Below are positions 1 through 8,007 of a DNA stretch of 22,482 bases, piece after piece. The stretch is taken from positions 1 to 22,482 of the forward strand of contig JACMIS010000480.1 in NCBI GenBank assembly GCA_014381035.1, read 5' to 3'. The notes beneath the pieces are model-generated. The model ran no database searches. It was not told the origin of the DNA and saw only the letters and a program-made list of their open reading frames with translations. Both the position numbers and the translations under genes were made by a program. The stretch is from Armatimonadota bacterium (lineage in GTDB: Bacteria > Armatimonadota > Armatimonadia > Armatimonadales > Armatimonadaceae). The first letter of the stretch is position 1, and each line of letters begins with the position of its first letter.

Positions 1-1
1 A

Positions 2-64
2 GAAGTGGTGTGTTTCGTCGAGTCCGATTCGGGTGAAGAACTGATGCCGATGTCGCATGGATGA
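2..64 (+). CDS. C-terminal end of an unidentified protein (cut by window start)
   Basis: An open frame enters from the left edge and ends at a TGA at 62-64. It encodes 20 residues ending in ELMPMSHG. The fragment is acidic (ESDSGEE), but it is too short to assign a family. It is the only frame on the plus strand that remains open for this stretch and stops shortly before a gap leading to a tRNA terminator. It may therefore be a real gene end, but it could equally be chance. No function is proposed. Confidence 0.35.
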   Translation, partial: EVVCFVESDSGEELMPMSHG

Positions 65-96
65 CGGCTAATAGCGAGTTCTTTGGAATGATAAAC

Positions 97-131
97 AAAA
101 GCCGCGACTACCGAAAGATAGTCGCGGCTTT
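97..131 (-). terminator. Rho-independent terminator downstream of tRNA-Lys
   Basis: A perfect 11-bp inverted repeat (AGCCGCGACTA at 100-110 pairs with TAGTCGCGGCT at 119-129) encloses an 8-nt loop. Read on the minus strand, the hairpin is followed by TTTTGTTT, the expected U-rich tail. It lies about 8 bases past the 3' end of the minus-strand tRNA, so it most likely ends that transcript. It may also act on the plus-strand gene ending at 64, although the tail on that side is weaker. Confidence 0.85.
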
Positions 132-137
132 CAGCGA

Positions 138-209
138 TGGGTCGGGAGGGATTTGAACCCTCGACCAATGCCTTAAAAGGGCACTGCTCTACCACTGAGC
201 TACCGACCC
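138..209 (-). tRNA. tRNA-Lys (anticodon UUU)
   Basis: The reverse complement folds as a full cloverleaf: acceptor GGGTCGG/CCGACCC, D stem GCTC/GAGC, anticodon stem GTGCC/GGCAT, 7-nt loop CTTTTAA with anticodon TTT, 5-nt variable loop, T stem GAGGG/CCCTC with loop TTCAAAT, and discriminator A. The 3' CCA is not encoded, so it would be added by the CCA-adding enzyme. The tRNA decodes AAA and, by wobble, AAG lysine codons. A hairpin terminator follows immediately. The gene stands alone rather than in a tRNA cluster. Confidence 0.96.
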
Positions 210-289
210 GCACAAATGGATACCCATTCGTAGCCATGGCACAGCGAGACACTGCGCCGAACGTTAATTTACCATGATCACGATTGCCT

Positions 290-318
290 TTCAAGTGTTT
301 TACGGGAGTTTTTATAAT
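290..318 (+). promoter_or_regulatory. Candidate promoter for the PgeF-like gene
   Basis: A perfect TATAAT lies at 313-318. Seventeen bases upstream is a weak -35 match, TTCAAG at 290-295. Transcription would begin near 325, giving a short leader of about 25 nt before the start codon at 351. The -10 box is convincing, but the -35 box is poor. Confidence 0.45.
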
Positions 319-339
319 AGGAGAAGGAATAACGATACA

Positions 340-360
340 ATGTTTGTCTTATGTCGTTGA
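340..360 (+). CDS. Possible six-codon leader peptide overlapping the PgeF-like start
   Basis: An ATG at 340 opens a frame encoding MFVLCR and stops at 358-360, so it overlaps the ATG at 351 in a different frame. A purine-rich GGAGAAGGA (320-328) is better placed for this ATG than for the downstream one, which has no Shine-Dalgarno sequence of its own. Translation of the short frame could help ribosomes restart at 351. This is speculative, because such tiny ORFs arise easily by chance. Confidence 0.2.
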   Translation: MFVLCR

Positions 361-1130
361 ACTTCTGGACCGCACCGAACATCGCTGCCCTTCCTTCGTT
401 TGTACATGGTTTCACGCGCCGCAATGGGGGGGCGAGTGAACCGCCGTTCGACTCGCTGAATCTGGGTTTGCACGTAGGCGACGAGCCGGAAGCGGTGCGC
501 GAGAACCGTGCGCGGGTCGCCGAAATGCTCGGATTCGATCTGGATCGTATGGTGTGCGCGGAGCAAGTCCACGGTGGGAGCGTTGCCGTGGTGTCGTCCC
601 TCGATGCCGGGCGCGGGGCGACGGTGCTTGCGGAGGCGATTCCCGGCGTAGACGCCCTGGTGACGAACGACCGGCGCGTGCTACTCGCTCTTTTTTTCGC
701 GGACTGTGTTCCCGTGTTCTTAACCGACGAACAACGCGGGGTGACGGCAATCGCGCATGCCGGTTGGCGCGGGATAGTTGCCGGGGTGCTGGAAAACACG
801 CTGATGACGATGCAGTGCCAGTTCGGTACGGTCCCCAGCGACGTTCAGGCGGCAGTCGGCCCGTGCATCGGGAAGGCGCGTTTCGAGGTCGGCGCGGAGG
901 TTGCGGCGCATTTCCCCGACAACACTATCGCGCCGGACTTTCCTGGTGGAAAACCACATGTCGATCTTTCAGCAGCGACGGTAGGTCGGTTGCGACGGGC
1001 GGGAGTGTTCCCGGAGAATATATTCGAAAGCGGAGAGTGCACTGTTTTCTGCTCCGAACGTTACTTTTCGCACCGGCGCGATCAGGGGCGCACCGGGCGC
1101 ATGGGCGGATATATCGCCCTGCGCCCTTGA
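351..1130 (+). CDS. pgeF: Laccase-domain purine nucleoside phosphorylase / peptidoglycan editing factor family (YfiH/PgeF)
   Basis: The 259-residue protein has the usual length and motifs of the YfiH/PgeF (DUF152, multicopper polyphenol oxidase-like) family: EQVHGG, DALVTN followed by ADCVPV, AHAGWRG, the AVGPCIG block and a closing RDQGRTGRMGG. Conserved His and Cys residues in HGG, ADC, HAGWRG and GPCIG form the family's zinc site. Characterised members are cytosolic; they have been reported to phosphorolyse or deaminate purine nucleosides, and E. coli YfiH has been implicated in preventing misincorporation of serine in peptidoglycan precursors. No in-frame start exists upstream, because a TAA lies at 330-332, so ATG 351 is chosen despite lacking a clear ribosome binding site. 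It converges with the histidine kinase gene, with only two bases between the stop codons. Confidence 0.93.
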   Translation: MSLNFWTAPNIAALPSFVHGFTRRNGGASEPPFDSLNLGLHVGDEPEAVRENRARVAEMLGFDLDRMVCAEQVHGGSVAVVSSLDAGRGATVLAEAIPGVDALVTNDRRVLLALFFADCVPVFLTDEQRGVTAIAHAGWRGIVAGVLENTLMTMQCQFGTVPSDVQAAVGPCIGKARFEVGAEVAAHFPDNTIAPDFPGGKPHVDLSAATVGRLRRAGVFPENIFESGECTVFCSERYFSHRRDQGRTGRMGGYIALRP

Positions 1131-1132
1131 AT

Positions 1133-4100
1133 TTACAGGAATCGCGCCAGTGTATCAACGACGCGGTCCCATTCTTCGCGGGTGGCTTGCAACTGCTCCG
1201 AAACCGGTTCGAGATGACCCGACTTGGCGGTCACTTCGATGCGCTCGCTGAGGAAGGCGAGGACTTCCGCGCCGACGGTGCGGCTACTGCCTTTCAGCGT
1301 GTGCGCCGCGAACTGGGTCGCGTCCCCATCGCCGGACGCAGCAGCGGTCGCGATTTTCGCGAATAACGCCGGAACGCTGCTCTGGTAATCAGCGACCACC
1401 TCCGCAATCACTTCGGCGTCATCCCCGCAGGATTCCCGCAGCCGTGATTCGTTCAGGGTTTGTAGCCCGGCATCCGCTAACTCCGCGTCCTTGCCGTTTA
1501 GACGGGGGATGCCTGCTGGACCAGACGGCGCGGACTTGATGCCGAGCCATTTCTGGAGAACACTCTTCAGGGCGTCCGGGCGCACGGGTTTCGCGACATA
1601 ATCGCTCATCCCGGCAGCTAAACATCGTTCCCGGTCGCCCGTCATGGCGTGCGCCGTGAGAGCGATAATCGGGAGCGGCTTCCATCGCCGCGCCTCCTCC
1701 ATATCGCGGATCTGCTCCGTCGCGGTCAAACCGTCCATTTCCGGCATCTGGATATCCATCAGTATCACATCGAACGCGTCGTCCGTGCCGGCGGCTTCCA
1801 TAATCTTCTCGACCGCCAGTCGCCCATTCTCTACAGCGACCGGGGGCGGGCACCCCCATTTATTGAGCAGGGCGAGAGCAACCTTTTGATTGACCGGGTT
1901 ATCCTCGGCTATCAGAATACGGACCCCGTTGAGTAATGTAGCGTCGTTTATTGAGTTCATGGTTCGCGACGGTGCCTCGATTATTTCTAGTGTGTCGTCG
2001 GGTTTTATCTGTGCGACGACCGGGGCGGTAATAGGCTTTTCGGATCGCCCTGTCGCTGACAGGATTCCGGCGAGCAGGTCGGCTTGTCGTACCGGCTTGG
2101 ACAAGACTGACGCGAAGAGAAGATTACCCCCGGTACCACCCCGTTGAAACTCGCGTACCGCAAGCCCGGAAGACAAAAGGATCACCGGAAGTTCGCTGAA
2201 GCGCGGGTCGCCTTTGATCAGTTGCGTGGTAGTTTTGCCGTCCATTCCTGGCATGTGCATATCCACGATGGCGAGAGCGAATCCTTCTTCGTTGTTGCCG
2301 ACGCTTTGTAGAACCCGGATGCCCTCCATGCCGCTGTCCGCTTCATCGACGCGGGCACCCCACGCGGAAAGTTGCTCGCGGAGGATGCGGCGGTTTGCCG
2401 GGACGTCGTCCACGACCAGAACGCGCTTGCGTTGCAGAAGATTCTCTATCTTCTGGGTTTTATCTATGTCGGTCAGCGAGGTGATCGCTTGCGCGGCGAG
2501 AGTAACGGCGGCAAGGTCGGCGTCGGTTTCGATATTGATTGGCACGTCTAAAGTGAAGGTGCTACCGACACCGACCGTGCTGATCACCGAAATATCGCCG
2601 CCCATTAACTGCGCGAGTTGTCGCGAAATAGTCAAACCCAGACCGGTCCCGCCGTATTTTCGGGTGGTAGAAGGGTCGGCTTGCGTGAAACTGTCAAAGA
2701 TGGCACCCAGCCTGTCGGGGGAAATGCCGATACCGGTGTCCGCGACAACGAAGCGTAAGCGGACGGTGTTTTTCCCATCACCTTCCTGGCGAGGCATGGC
2801 GAAGGTGGCGATTTCTACGTGACCGGACTCCGTAAACTTGACCGCGTTTCCGCCGAGGTTTAACAATATCTGACGGATTCGCCCGGCGTCGCCGCGGAGA
2901 ACCGGGGGGAGTGAGGGGGTGATCGAGCACGCGAGTTCCAGGTCCTTCTCAAACACGCGTGGCGTAAGCAGCTCGCACGCCTCCTCCACCATGGTACGCA
3001 ACACAAACGGCGCATCGTCCATCGTCAGGCTACCCGATTCGATCTTCGACAAATCTAAAATGTCGTTAATAATCCCCAGCAACGCTTCAGACGAGGTGCG
3101 GATGGTGCGAAGATATTCGTGTTGCTCCGGAGTCAACGACGTTTCTGTCAACAGCCCGACCATGCCGATAACGCCGTTCATCGGGGTGCGGATCTCATGG
3201 CTCATATTCGCCAGAAACTGCGACTTGGCACGTGCCGAGGAAATGGCGAGATTGCGCGACTTCTCTAAATCAATGGCTTGTTTTTTGAGTGTCTCCGCCT
3301 GCGTCTTCAAGGCCTGCGATTGCGATTTCAGTTCGTTCTCGGTACGTTTGCGGTCGGTCACATCTGTGTGTGAACCGGAAAGAAGCCAGATATTCCCTTC
3401 CGAATCGCGGGAGCCAATCGCCTTGACAAGAACCCAGCGGTACATCCCATCCTTCGCACGCATCCGGTACTCGTCCTCGTACTCCTCCGAGCAGTAGGAG
3501 AAAGCATCGTTCAAGGAAGACGCCGATTGAGACTTGGGGAGAGCGGGTTCGCTACAAAGCGCGACGTAAGCCTGGAATTTCTCCCTGGCTTTTTCGTAGT
3601 CTTCCGGATGGATTAGTTGCGTCCATGTCTGGGCATTGTTGGCGAACTCTTCATCGGTATAGCCGAGCATCATTTTCGATTGTGGCGAAATGAAAACCGT
3701 ATTTTTTTGAACGTTCCATTCCCACAACCCATCCCGTGATCCGCGAACGGCGCGTTGTAATCGTTTTTCCGCCTCGTCCAGGGCACGGATGGTGTGACGC
3801 ATTTCGATCTCGGTCATCAGGGATTCGGACAGCTTGGTCAGGAGCTCCAGGTCTTCTTTTGTCCAGTGGCGCGGGACGGTGTCAATGACACAGAAGGAGC
3901 CGAGCGTATGCACGCCATCGGGCGTCGTGATGGGCACACCGAGATAGGCGACAACACTTAAATCCCGCACGGCACCGTTGGTTTTAACGAGAGCATCCTC
4001 GGGGGCGTTGTAGACTGCGAGGGGCGCAGCACTTCCGACGACATACTGGCAAAACGAATGGGAGAGCGGGGTTTCCCGTGCCGACGCCCACGGTTCGGGC

Positions 4101-4378
4101 AAACCGCACGCCGATTTAAAAAACTGACGGTCGCTATCGACGAGAGAAACCAGGGATACGGGTGTTTTAAAAATCTGCGCGGCAAGATTGGTGAGCCGGT
4201 CAAACCCATCCTCGGGCAGACTATCGAGCAAACCGGTATCCTGCACGGCTTTGAGACGTGCGGGGTCGAAAACTACGGGCGGAGTCACCAAATCGGACAT
4301 CTGAGGAACGCGTTTTGCGGGGGAGGGCTTTTGAGTGTCCGTGTCCTGCGGGTCGATTATGGGGTTCGATATATCCAT
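1133..4378 (-). CDS. Hybrid sensor histidine kinase: GAF-PAS-HisKA-HATPase-REC-REC-Hpt
   Basis: The protein is a cytosolic multi-step phosphorelay kinase of about 1081 residues. From the chosen ATG, the order is: GAF domain (about 28-200, with the VSLVDSDRQFFKS signature), PAS (206-345), short coiled coil, HisKA with phospho-accepting His394 in SHEIRTPMNG, HATPase (N box near 511, DTGIG 547-551, GGTGLGL 576-582), receiver 1 (Asp706, Lys761), receiver 2 (Asp875, Lys930) and Hpt with His1026 in HTLKGSS. All phospho-sites are intact, so a His-Asp-Asp-His chain is possible. No membrane segment is seen; the GAF and PAS domains suggest sensing of a soluble signal or redox state. The frame stays open to a TTG at 4480, adding 34 residues (partly hydrophobic) that precede the conserved region. 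ATG 4378 is preferred, though neither start has a good ribosome binding site. No partner regulator is adjacent. Confidence 0.95.
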   Translation of the reverse strand: MDISNPIIDPQDTDTQKPSPAKRVPQMSDLVTPPVVFDPARLKAVQDTGLLDSLPEDGFDRLTNLAAQIFKTPVSLVSLVDSDRQFFKSACGLPEPWASARETPLSHSFCQYVVGSAAPLAVYNAPEDALVKTNGAVRDLSVVAYLGVPITTPDGVHTLGSFCVIDTVPRHWTKEDLELLTKLSESLMTEIEMRHTIRALDEAEKRLQRAVRGSRDGLWEWNVQKNTVFISPQSKMMLGYTDEEFANNAQTWTQLIHPEDYEKAREKFQAYVALCSEPALPKSQSASSLNDAFSYCSEEYEDEYRMRAKDGMYRWVLVKAIGSRDSEGNIWLLSGSHTDVTDRKRTENELKSQSQALKTQAETLKKQAIDLEKSRNLAISSARAKSQFLANMSHEIRTPMNGVIGMVGLLTETSLTPEQHEYLRTIRTSSEALLGIINDILDLSKIESGSLTMDDAPFVLRTMVEEACELLTPRVFEKDLELACSITPSLPPVLRGDAGRIRQILLNLGGNAVKFTESGHVEIATFAMPRQEGDGKNTVRLRFVVADTGIGISPDRLGAIFDSFTQADPSTTRKYGGTGLGLTISRQLAQLMGGDISVISTVGVGSTFTLDVPINIETDADLAAVTLAAQAITSLTDIDKTQKIENLLQRKRVLVVDDVPANRRILREQLSAWGARVDEADSGMEGIRVLQSVGNNEEGFALAIVDMHMPGMDGKTTTQLIKGDPRFSELPVILLSSGLAVREFQRGGTGGNLLFASVLSKPVRQADLLAGILSATGRSEKPITAPVVAQIKPDDTLEIIEAPSRTMNSINDATLLNGVRILIAEDNPVNQKVALALLNKWGCPPPVAVENGRLAVEKIMEAAGTDDAFDVILMDIQMPEMDGLTATEQIRDMEEARRWKPLPIIALTAHAMTGDRERCLAAGMSDYVAKPVRPDALKSVLQKWLGIKSAPSGPAGIPRLNGKDAELADAGLQTLNESRLRESCGDDAEVIAEVVADYQSSVPALFAKIATAAASGDGDATQFAAHTLKGSSRTVGAEVLAFLSERIEVTAKSGHLEPVSEQLQATREEWDRVVDTLARFL

Positions 4379-4528
4379 GGGGTTGGGAGGTATGCTTTCC
4401 GAATATTCTAGCGTTGTCACTAGCAAGAAGTATACCGGAAACAACTTCGCCCGCGAAAGACTCGATTCAAGCCGGGACAATTATGCAAATGCCGTATGTC
4501 GCCGTGCGAAATGCCGTAAACTACGGTT

Positions 4529-6625
4529 GTGAGTGATACCCCCCAGCAGGACTTGAATGCGCCCGTGACCGTGATTCGTGGCGTCGGCGCAAGCGTCGCC
4601 GGTGTTTTAGGGAAACTCGGTATCTTTTCCATCCGCGATGTACTGACGCATTATCCGTCCCGTTACGAGGATCGTTCGCAGTTTAAGCCGCTCCGCTCCA
4701 TCCAGGACGGGGAGACGGCGGTGATTGCGGCGACCGTGACCACGGTCGAGAACCGCCCGTTAAAAAACAAGTTGGTTATCACAAAGGTGACCCTCGACGA
4801 CGGCGCGAAGGGGGTCGCGACACTGACCTTTTTTAATACCTGGCGACTCAAGGCGGTGTTCGAGAAGTTGATCGGTAAGCGCGTGGTCGCGTATGGGACC
4901 GTGAAGCGGCAGTATGGCGGCGTGGAGATCACCGCGCCGGAGTGGGAACCTATGGAGGCGGGCGAGGAAGGGGACTCGCTTTCCATCGGGCGCATCGTGC
5001 CGATCTATCCCGGCACCGAGGGCATCTCGCAGAACCGCCTGCGAAAGATCATCTACGACGCTCTGGAGCGTTACGTGGTCGACGCCGTTGACCCCCTTCC
5101 GCCGACGCTTCGCATCAAGCGTGGGTTGATCGATCTACAGCACGCCCTGCGCCGGATTCACTTCCCGTCCGATTTCGAAACGCGGGATGCCGCCCGTCGC
5201 CGCCTCGTTTATGATGAATTGCTGGTGCTACAACTGCTTTTAGCCGAGCGCAAACAGGCGGGGAAGCGGCAAACCGGAATCGCGTTCGCCGATGTGGAAT
5301 CGCCGTTAAAGGAGTTCGCCGGGGCGTTGCCGTTTTCGCTAACCGGGGCACAGGCGCGAGTCCTGGCGGAGATCGTCGAGGACATGCACAACCCGCAACC
5401 GATGAACCGTCTGGTACAGGGCGATGTCGGCTCGGGTAAAACGGCGGTCGCGATGGGCGCGATGCTGGTCGCCGTGCGCAACGGCTACCAAGCCGCGTTG
5501 ATGGCACCGACCGAAATATTAGCCGAGCAACACCTCAAAAATCTGCGCTGCGTGCTGGAAGACTCCCTGAATATACGGGTAGACCTGCTCACCGGCTCCG
5601 TCAGCGAGCGGACGAAGCGAGCTGTGCGCGAACGGGTCGCGTCAGGGGAAACGGGCGTCGTAGTGGGCACGCACGCGCTGATTCAGGAAGGTGTTTCCTT
5701 CCACCGTCTGGGACTCGCCGTGGTGGACGAACAGCACCGGTTCGGGGTATTGCAACGCGCCGCGCTGTCGGGGAAGGGAACGAACCCCGACATTCTCGTG
5801 ATGACCGCGACACCGATTCCCCGCACCCTGACGCTCACGGTGTACGGCGACCTGGACGTTTCGATCATTGACGCGTTGCCGCCGGGGCGCAAGCCGGTAA
5901 AAACGCACTGGAAACATGCGGCGGATAAAGATTCCGTTTACGAGGGCATCCGCAAGATCGTCGCGCAGGGGCGGCAGGCGTATGTGGTCTGCCCACTGGT
6001 CGAGGAGTCGGAAAAGGTACAGGCACGTGCCGCTACCGACCTTGCCGCGCATCTTGCCGAACATGTGTTCCCGGAACTCCAGGTCGGATTGTTACACGGG
6101 CAGATGTCCTCCGAGGAGAAAGACACGGCGATGGCGCGGTTCCGGGCAAACGAAACACAGGTTTTAGTCGCGACCACGGTGATCGAGGTCGGGGTGGACG
6201 TACCGAACGCGGCGGTGATGGTGATCGAGGATGCCGACCGGTTCGGGCTGGCGCAACTCCACCACTTAGGGGGAAGAGTCGGGCGCGGGCAATTCGCGTC
6301 GTTATGTGTTTTGCTCGCGGACCCGAAGACGCCGATCGGGGACGAGCGGATGCGGGTCTTGACGGAAACCGGCGATGGGTTTAAGATAGCGGAAGCCGAT
6401 TTACGTTTGCGCGGACCGGGCGAGTTTTACGGCGTGCGGCAATCCGGGGTCGCGTCGCTACACCTAGCGGACGTGCTCCGTGACGGCGATATTTTAGCCG
6501 AGGCACGCGAGGACGCGTTCACTTTGATCGCGAACGACAAAACGCTGACCAAGCCGGAGAATCGGCGCCTGCGCGACGCGATGAATCAGAAGCAACGCCA
6601 GGCGGAAATCGTCACGGCGTCATGA
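4529..6625 (+). CDS. recG: ATP-dependent DNA helicase RecG
   Basis: RecG is a monomeric superfamily 2 translocase that reverses stalled replication forks and drives branch migration of Holliday junctions. The 698-residue length is normal (E. coli 693). The N-terminal wedge/OB domain spans about 60-150 (GVG at 18-20, HYPSRYEDR at 41-49). Walker A GDVGSGKT is at 298-305, the DEQH box VVDEQHRFG at 398-406, and motif III TATPIPRTL at 426-434. The C-terminal helicase half has CPLVEESEK, TTVIEVGVDVPNA, GRVGRG and the RecG-specific tail LRLRGPGEFYGVRQSG. Translation starts at GTG 4529, with no clear Shine-Dalgarno sequence. It is divergent from the histidine kinase and is followed 37 bases later by coaD, as in many bacteria, but rsmD, which usually lies between them, is absent. 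Confidence 0.98.
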   Translation: MSDTPQQDLNAPVTVIRGVGASVAGVLGKLGIFSIRDVLTHYPSRYEDRSQFKPLRSIQDGETAVIAATVTTVENRPLKNKLVITKVTLDDGAKGVATLTFFNTWRLKAVFEKLIGKRVVAYGTVKRQYGGVEITAPEWEPMEAGEEGDSLSIGRIVPIYPGTEGISQNRLRKIIYDALERYVVDAVDPLPPTLRIKRGLIDLQHALRRIHFPSDFETRDAARRRLVYDELLVLQLLLAERKQAGKRQTGIAFADVESPLKEFAGALPFSLTGAQARVLAEIVEDMHNPQPMNRLVQGDVGSGKTAVAMGAMLVAVRNGYQAALMAPTEILAEQHLKNLRCVLEDSLNIRVDLLTGSVSERTKRAVRERVASGETGVVVGTHALIQEGVSFHRLGLAVVDEQHRFGVLQRAALSGKGTNPDILVMTATPIPRTLTLTVYGDLDVSIIDALPPGRKPVKTHWKHAADKDSVYEGIRKIVAQGRQAYVVCPLVEESEKVQARAATDLAAHLAEHVFPELQVGLLHGQMSSEEKDTAMARFRANETQVLVATTVIEVGVDVPNAAVMVIEDADRFGLAQLHHLGGRVGRGQFASLCVLLADPKTPIGDERMRVLTETGDGFKIAEADLRLRGPGEFYGVRQSGVASLHLADVLRDGDILAEAREDAFTLIANDKTLTKPENRRLRDAMNQKQRQAEIVTAS

Positions 6626-6662
6626 GAGGGGGATAGACCCCTACCGAGAACTCCCTTATACT

Positions 6663-7178
6663 ATGTCTAACACCGCTATTTATCCCGGTTCGTTCGATCC
6701 GGCTACCAACGGTCACGCGGATGTGATCGCCCGCGCCTCCCGACTTTTTGATCGCGTCATCATCGCCGTCGGGCGCAACTCCCAGAAGCAGCCCTTATTT
6801 TCCGTCGAAGAGCGTGTCGCGCTTTTGCAGGAAACGTGCCAGAATATGACGAATGTTACCGCGGAGCCGTTCGACGGGATGCTCGTGGATTTTGCGCGAC
6901 GAAACGGGGCCAAGGTGATCATCAAGGGGCTACGCGCCGTGTCCGACTTTGAGTATGAGTTTCAGATGGCACTCGCCAACCGTCATCTCGCCCCGGACAT
7001 AGAAACGCTGTTTCTGATGACCAGTGCGCATCATCTCTACCTGTCATCGTCTATCGTGAAAGAGATCGCGCGACTGAACGGCGACCTGGCCGCGCTGGTG
7101 CCGGATACGGTCGCGGTCGCGCTACGAGCGAAGTTTGCGCAACAGCCCGATGAATTGCGTTCCGAACGGTTGCCATAA
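6663..7178 (+). CDS. coaD: Phosphopantetheine adenylyltransferase
   Basis: CoaD transfers AMP from ATP to 4'-phosphopantetheine, giving dephospho-CoA, the penultimate step of coenzyme A synthesis in the cytosol. The 171-residue protein is slightly longer than the usual 160. It shows YPGSFDPATNGH (7-18), the nucleotidyltransferase HxGH-type motif with N16 and His18; IKGLRAVSDFEYEFQMA; and the ATP-binding YLSSSIVKEIARLNGD. It follows recG by 37 bases on the same strand and is followed by a coiled-coil gene, so the three genes probably form one transcript. No Shine-Dalgarno sequence is seen in front of the ATG. Confidence 0.98.
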   Translation: MSNTAIYPGSFDPATNGHADVIARASRLFDRVIIAVGRNSQKQPLFSVEERVALLQETCQNMTNVTAEPFDGMLVDFARRNGAKVIIKGLRAVSDFEYEFQMALANRHLAPDIETLFLMTSAHHLYLSSSIVKEIARLNGDLAALVPDTVAVALRAKFAQQPDELRSERLP

Positions 7179-7206
7179 TTAAGAATTTATTGTATCGTCC
7201 CACCAA

Positions 7207-7950
7207 ATGAATAAAGATTCCAAATCAATCGAAACGCTGTCCACACTCGACCAGTTAGAAGCCCTGCTCGAAGAATCCAAGCCGATCTTCGGGTGGTTCC
7301 GCTTTAATGACGAAGAGTTTTATATGCTCGTCAATAAAATTCGTGCCTCGCTACCGGATGACCTGCGCCGCGCCGGTAAGATCGCGCAAAACTCCGAGCA
7401 GATCATGAGTAACGCGCACTCCGAAGCGACATCCGTGATCGGGTCCGCGCATTCCGATGCGGAGCGGTTTTTAGCCGAAGCCAAGGCGGAGGCGACACGA
7501 ATTGTCGCTTCCGCTCGGCAACAGGCGGAGGCGGCGGTCGCCGAGGGGATGGCGCACGCAGAATCGGTTAAGTCCAACGCGGACGCCCGCGCACTCGCCC
7601 TGCAAGAAGAAGCCGAGCACCACGCCCGAACCACGCGGGAGCAAGCCGAAGCCCACTCCGTGGCACTGGTGGATGAGTCCGAGATCGCCCGCATCGCTAC
7701 CGCGCAATCGCGCGAGATTTTGCGCTCGGCAGAGCAGGAGGCGGACGAGATCCGGCGCGGCGCGGACGAGTATGCCCGCGAAACTCTGGTCGCGCTTGAG
7801 GCAAATGTCGCCGAGGCACTCGGTCAGGTCGAAGGACGCGTCGGCTCGGTCCTGAACACGATTCGCGGCGGTCGCGTCGCCCTGGATGAACGCATCACTC
7901 GCTACGAGGAGCACGCGCGGGCGAGAGAAATGCTGGTGGGTAGGGAGTAG
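7207..7950 (+). CDS. Coiled-coil protein, ATP synthase b-subunit/DivIVA-like repeat character, function unknown
   Basis: The 247-residue protein has a short conserved-looking head (residues 10-55; TLDQLEALLEESKPIFGWFRFNDEEF) and then a long, charged, Ala/Glu-rich coiled coil (about 60-245) with repeated EAxxIxxxA/EA heptads. No membrane segment or signal peptide is visible. Proteins of this shape, sometimes labelled ATPase or F0 b-subunit-like, are found directly after coaD in several phyla. The adjacency to recG and coaD therefore looks conserved, but the function is unknown. Similarity to the F-ATPase b subunit or DivIVA is probably only shared coiled-coil composition. The gene ends just before a long inverted repeat. 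Confidence 0.8.
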   Translation: MNKDSKSIETLSTLDQLEALLEESKPIFGWFRFNDEEFYMLVNKIRASLPDDLRRAGKIAQNSEQIMSNAHSEATSVIGSAHSDAERFLAEAKAEATRIVASARQQAEAAVAEGMAHAESVKSNADARALALQEEAEHHARTTREQAEAHSVALVDESEIARIATAQSREILRSAEQEADEIRRGADEYARETLVALEANVAEALGQVEGRVGSVLNTIRGGRVALDERITRYEEHARAREMLVGRE

Positions 7951-7955
7951 GAGAT

Positions 7956-8007
7956 AGGGTACGGAGATTCGTCGGGCGGTGAGCCGCCCGACGAACCCCT
8001 GTACCCT
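7956..8007. terminator. Two-tier inverted repeat between convergent genes, probable bidirectional terminator
   Basis: A perfect 12-bp stem (TTCGTCGGGCGG at 7968-7979 with CCGCCCGACGAA at 7984-7995) has a TGAG tetraloop. A second 7-bp tier, AGGGTAC (7956-7962) with GTACCCT (8001-8007), flanks it. It sits between the plus-strand gene ending at 7950 and the minus-strand gene whose stop codon (8006-8008) overlaps the outer arm. There is no U run on either side, so termination by hairpin alone is not assured. A transcript-stabilising hairpin or a repeat element is also possible. Confidence 0.6.

Noticed and set aside
554..1366. Plus-strand open frame of 270 codons overlapping the PgeF-like gene
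   Set aside because: It is an Arg-rich shadow frame of a gene with clear family motifs and runs into the antisense of the kinase gene.
4379..4480. 34-residue N-terminal extension of the histidine kinase from a TTG start
   Set aside because: It is a partly hydrophobic stretch without a ribosome binding site, ahead of a Pro/Asp-rich linker. The internal ATG at 4378 is simpler, although the case is not closed.
6630..6645. Small AGGGG/CCCCT hairpin between recG and coaD as a terminator
   Set aside because: The stem is only about five bases and has no U run. The two genes are more likely co-transcribed.
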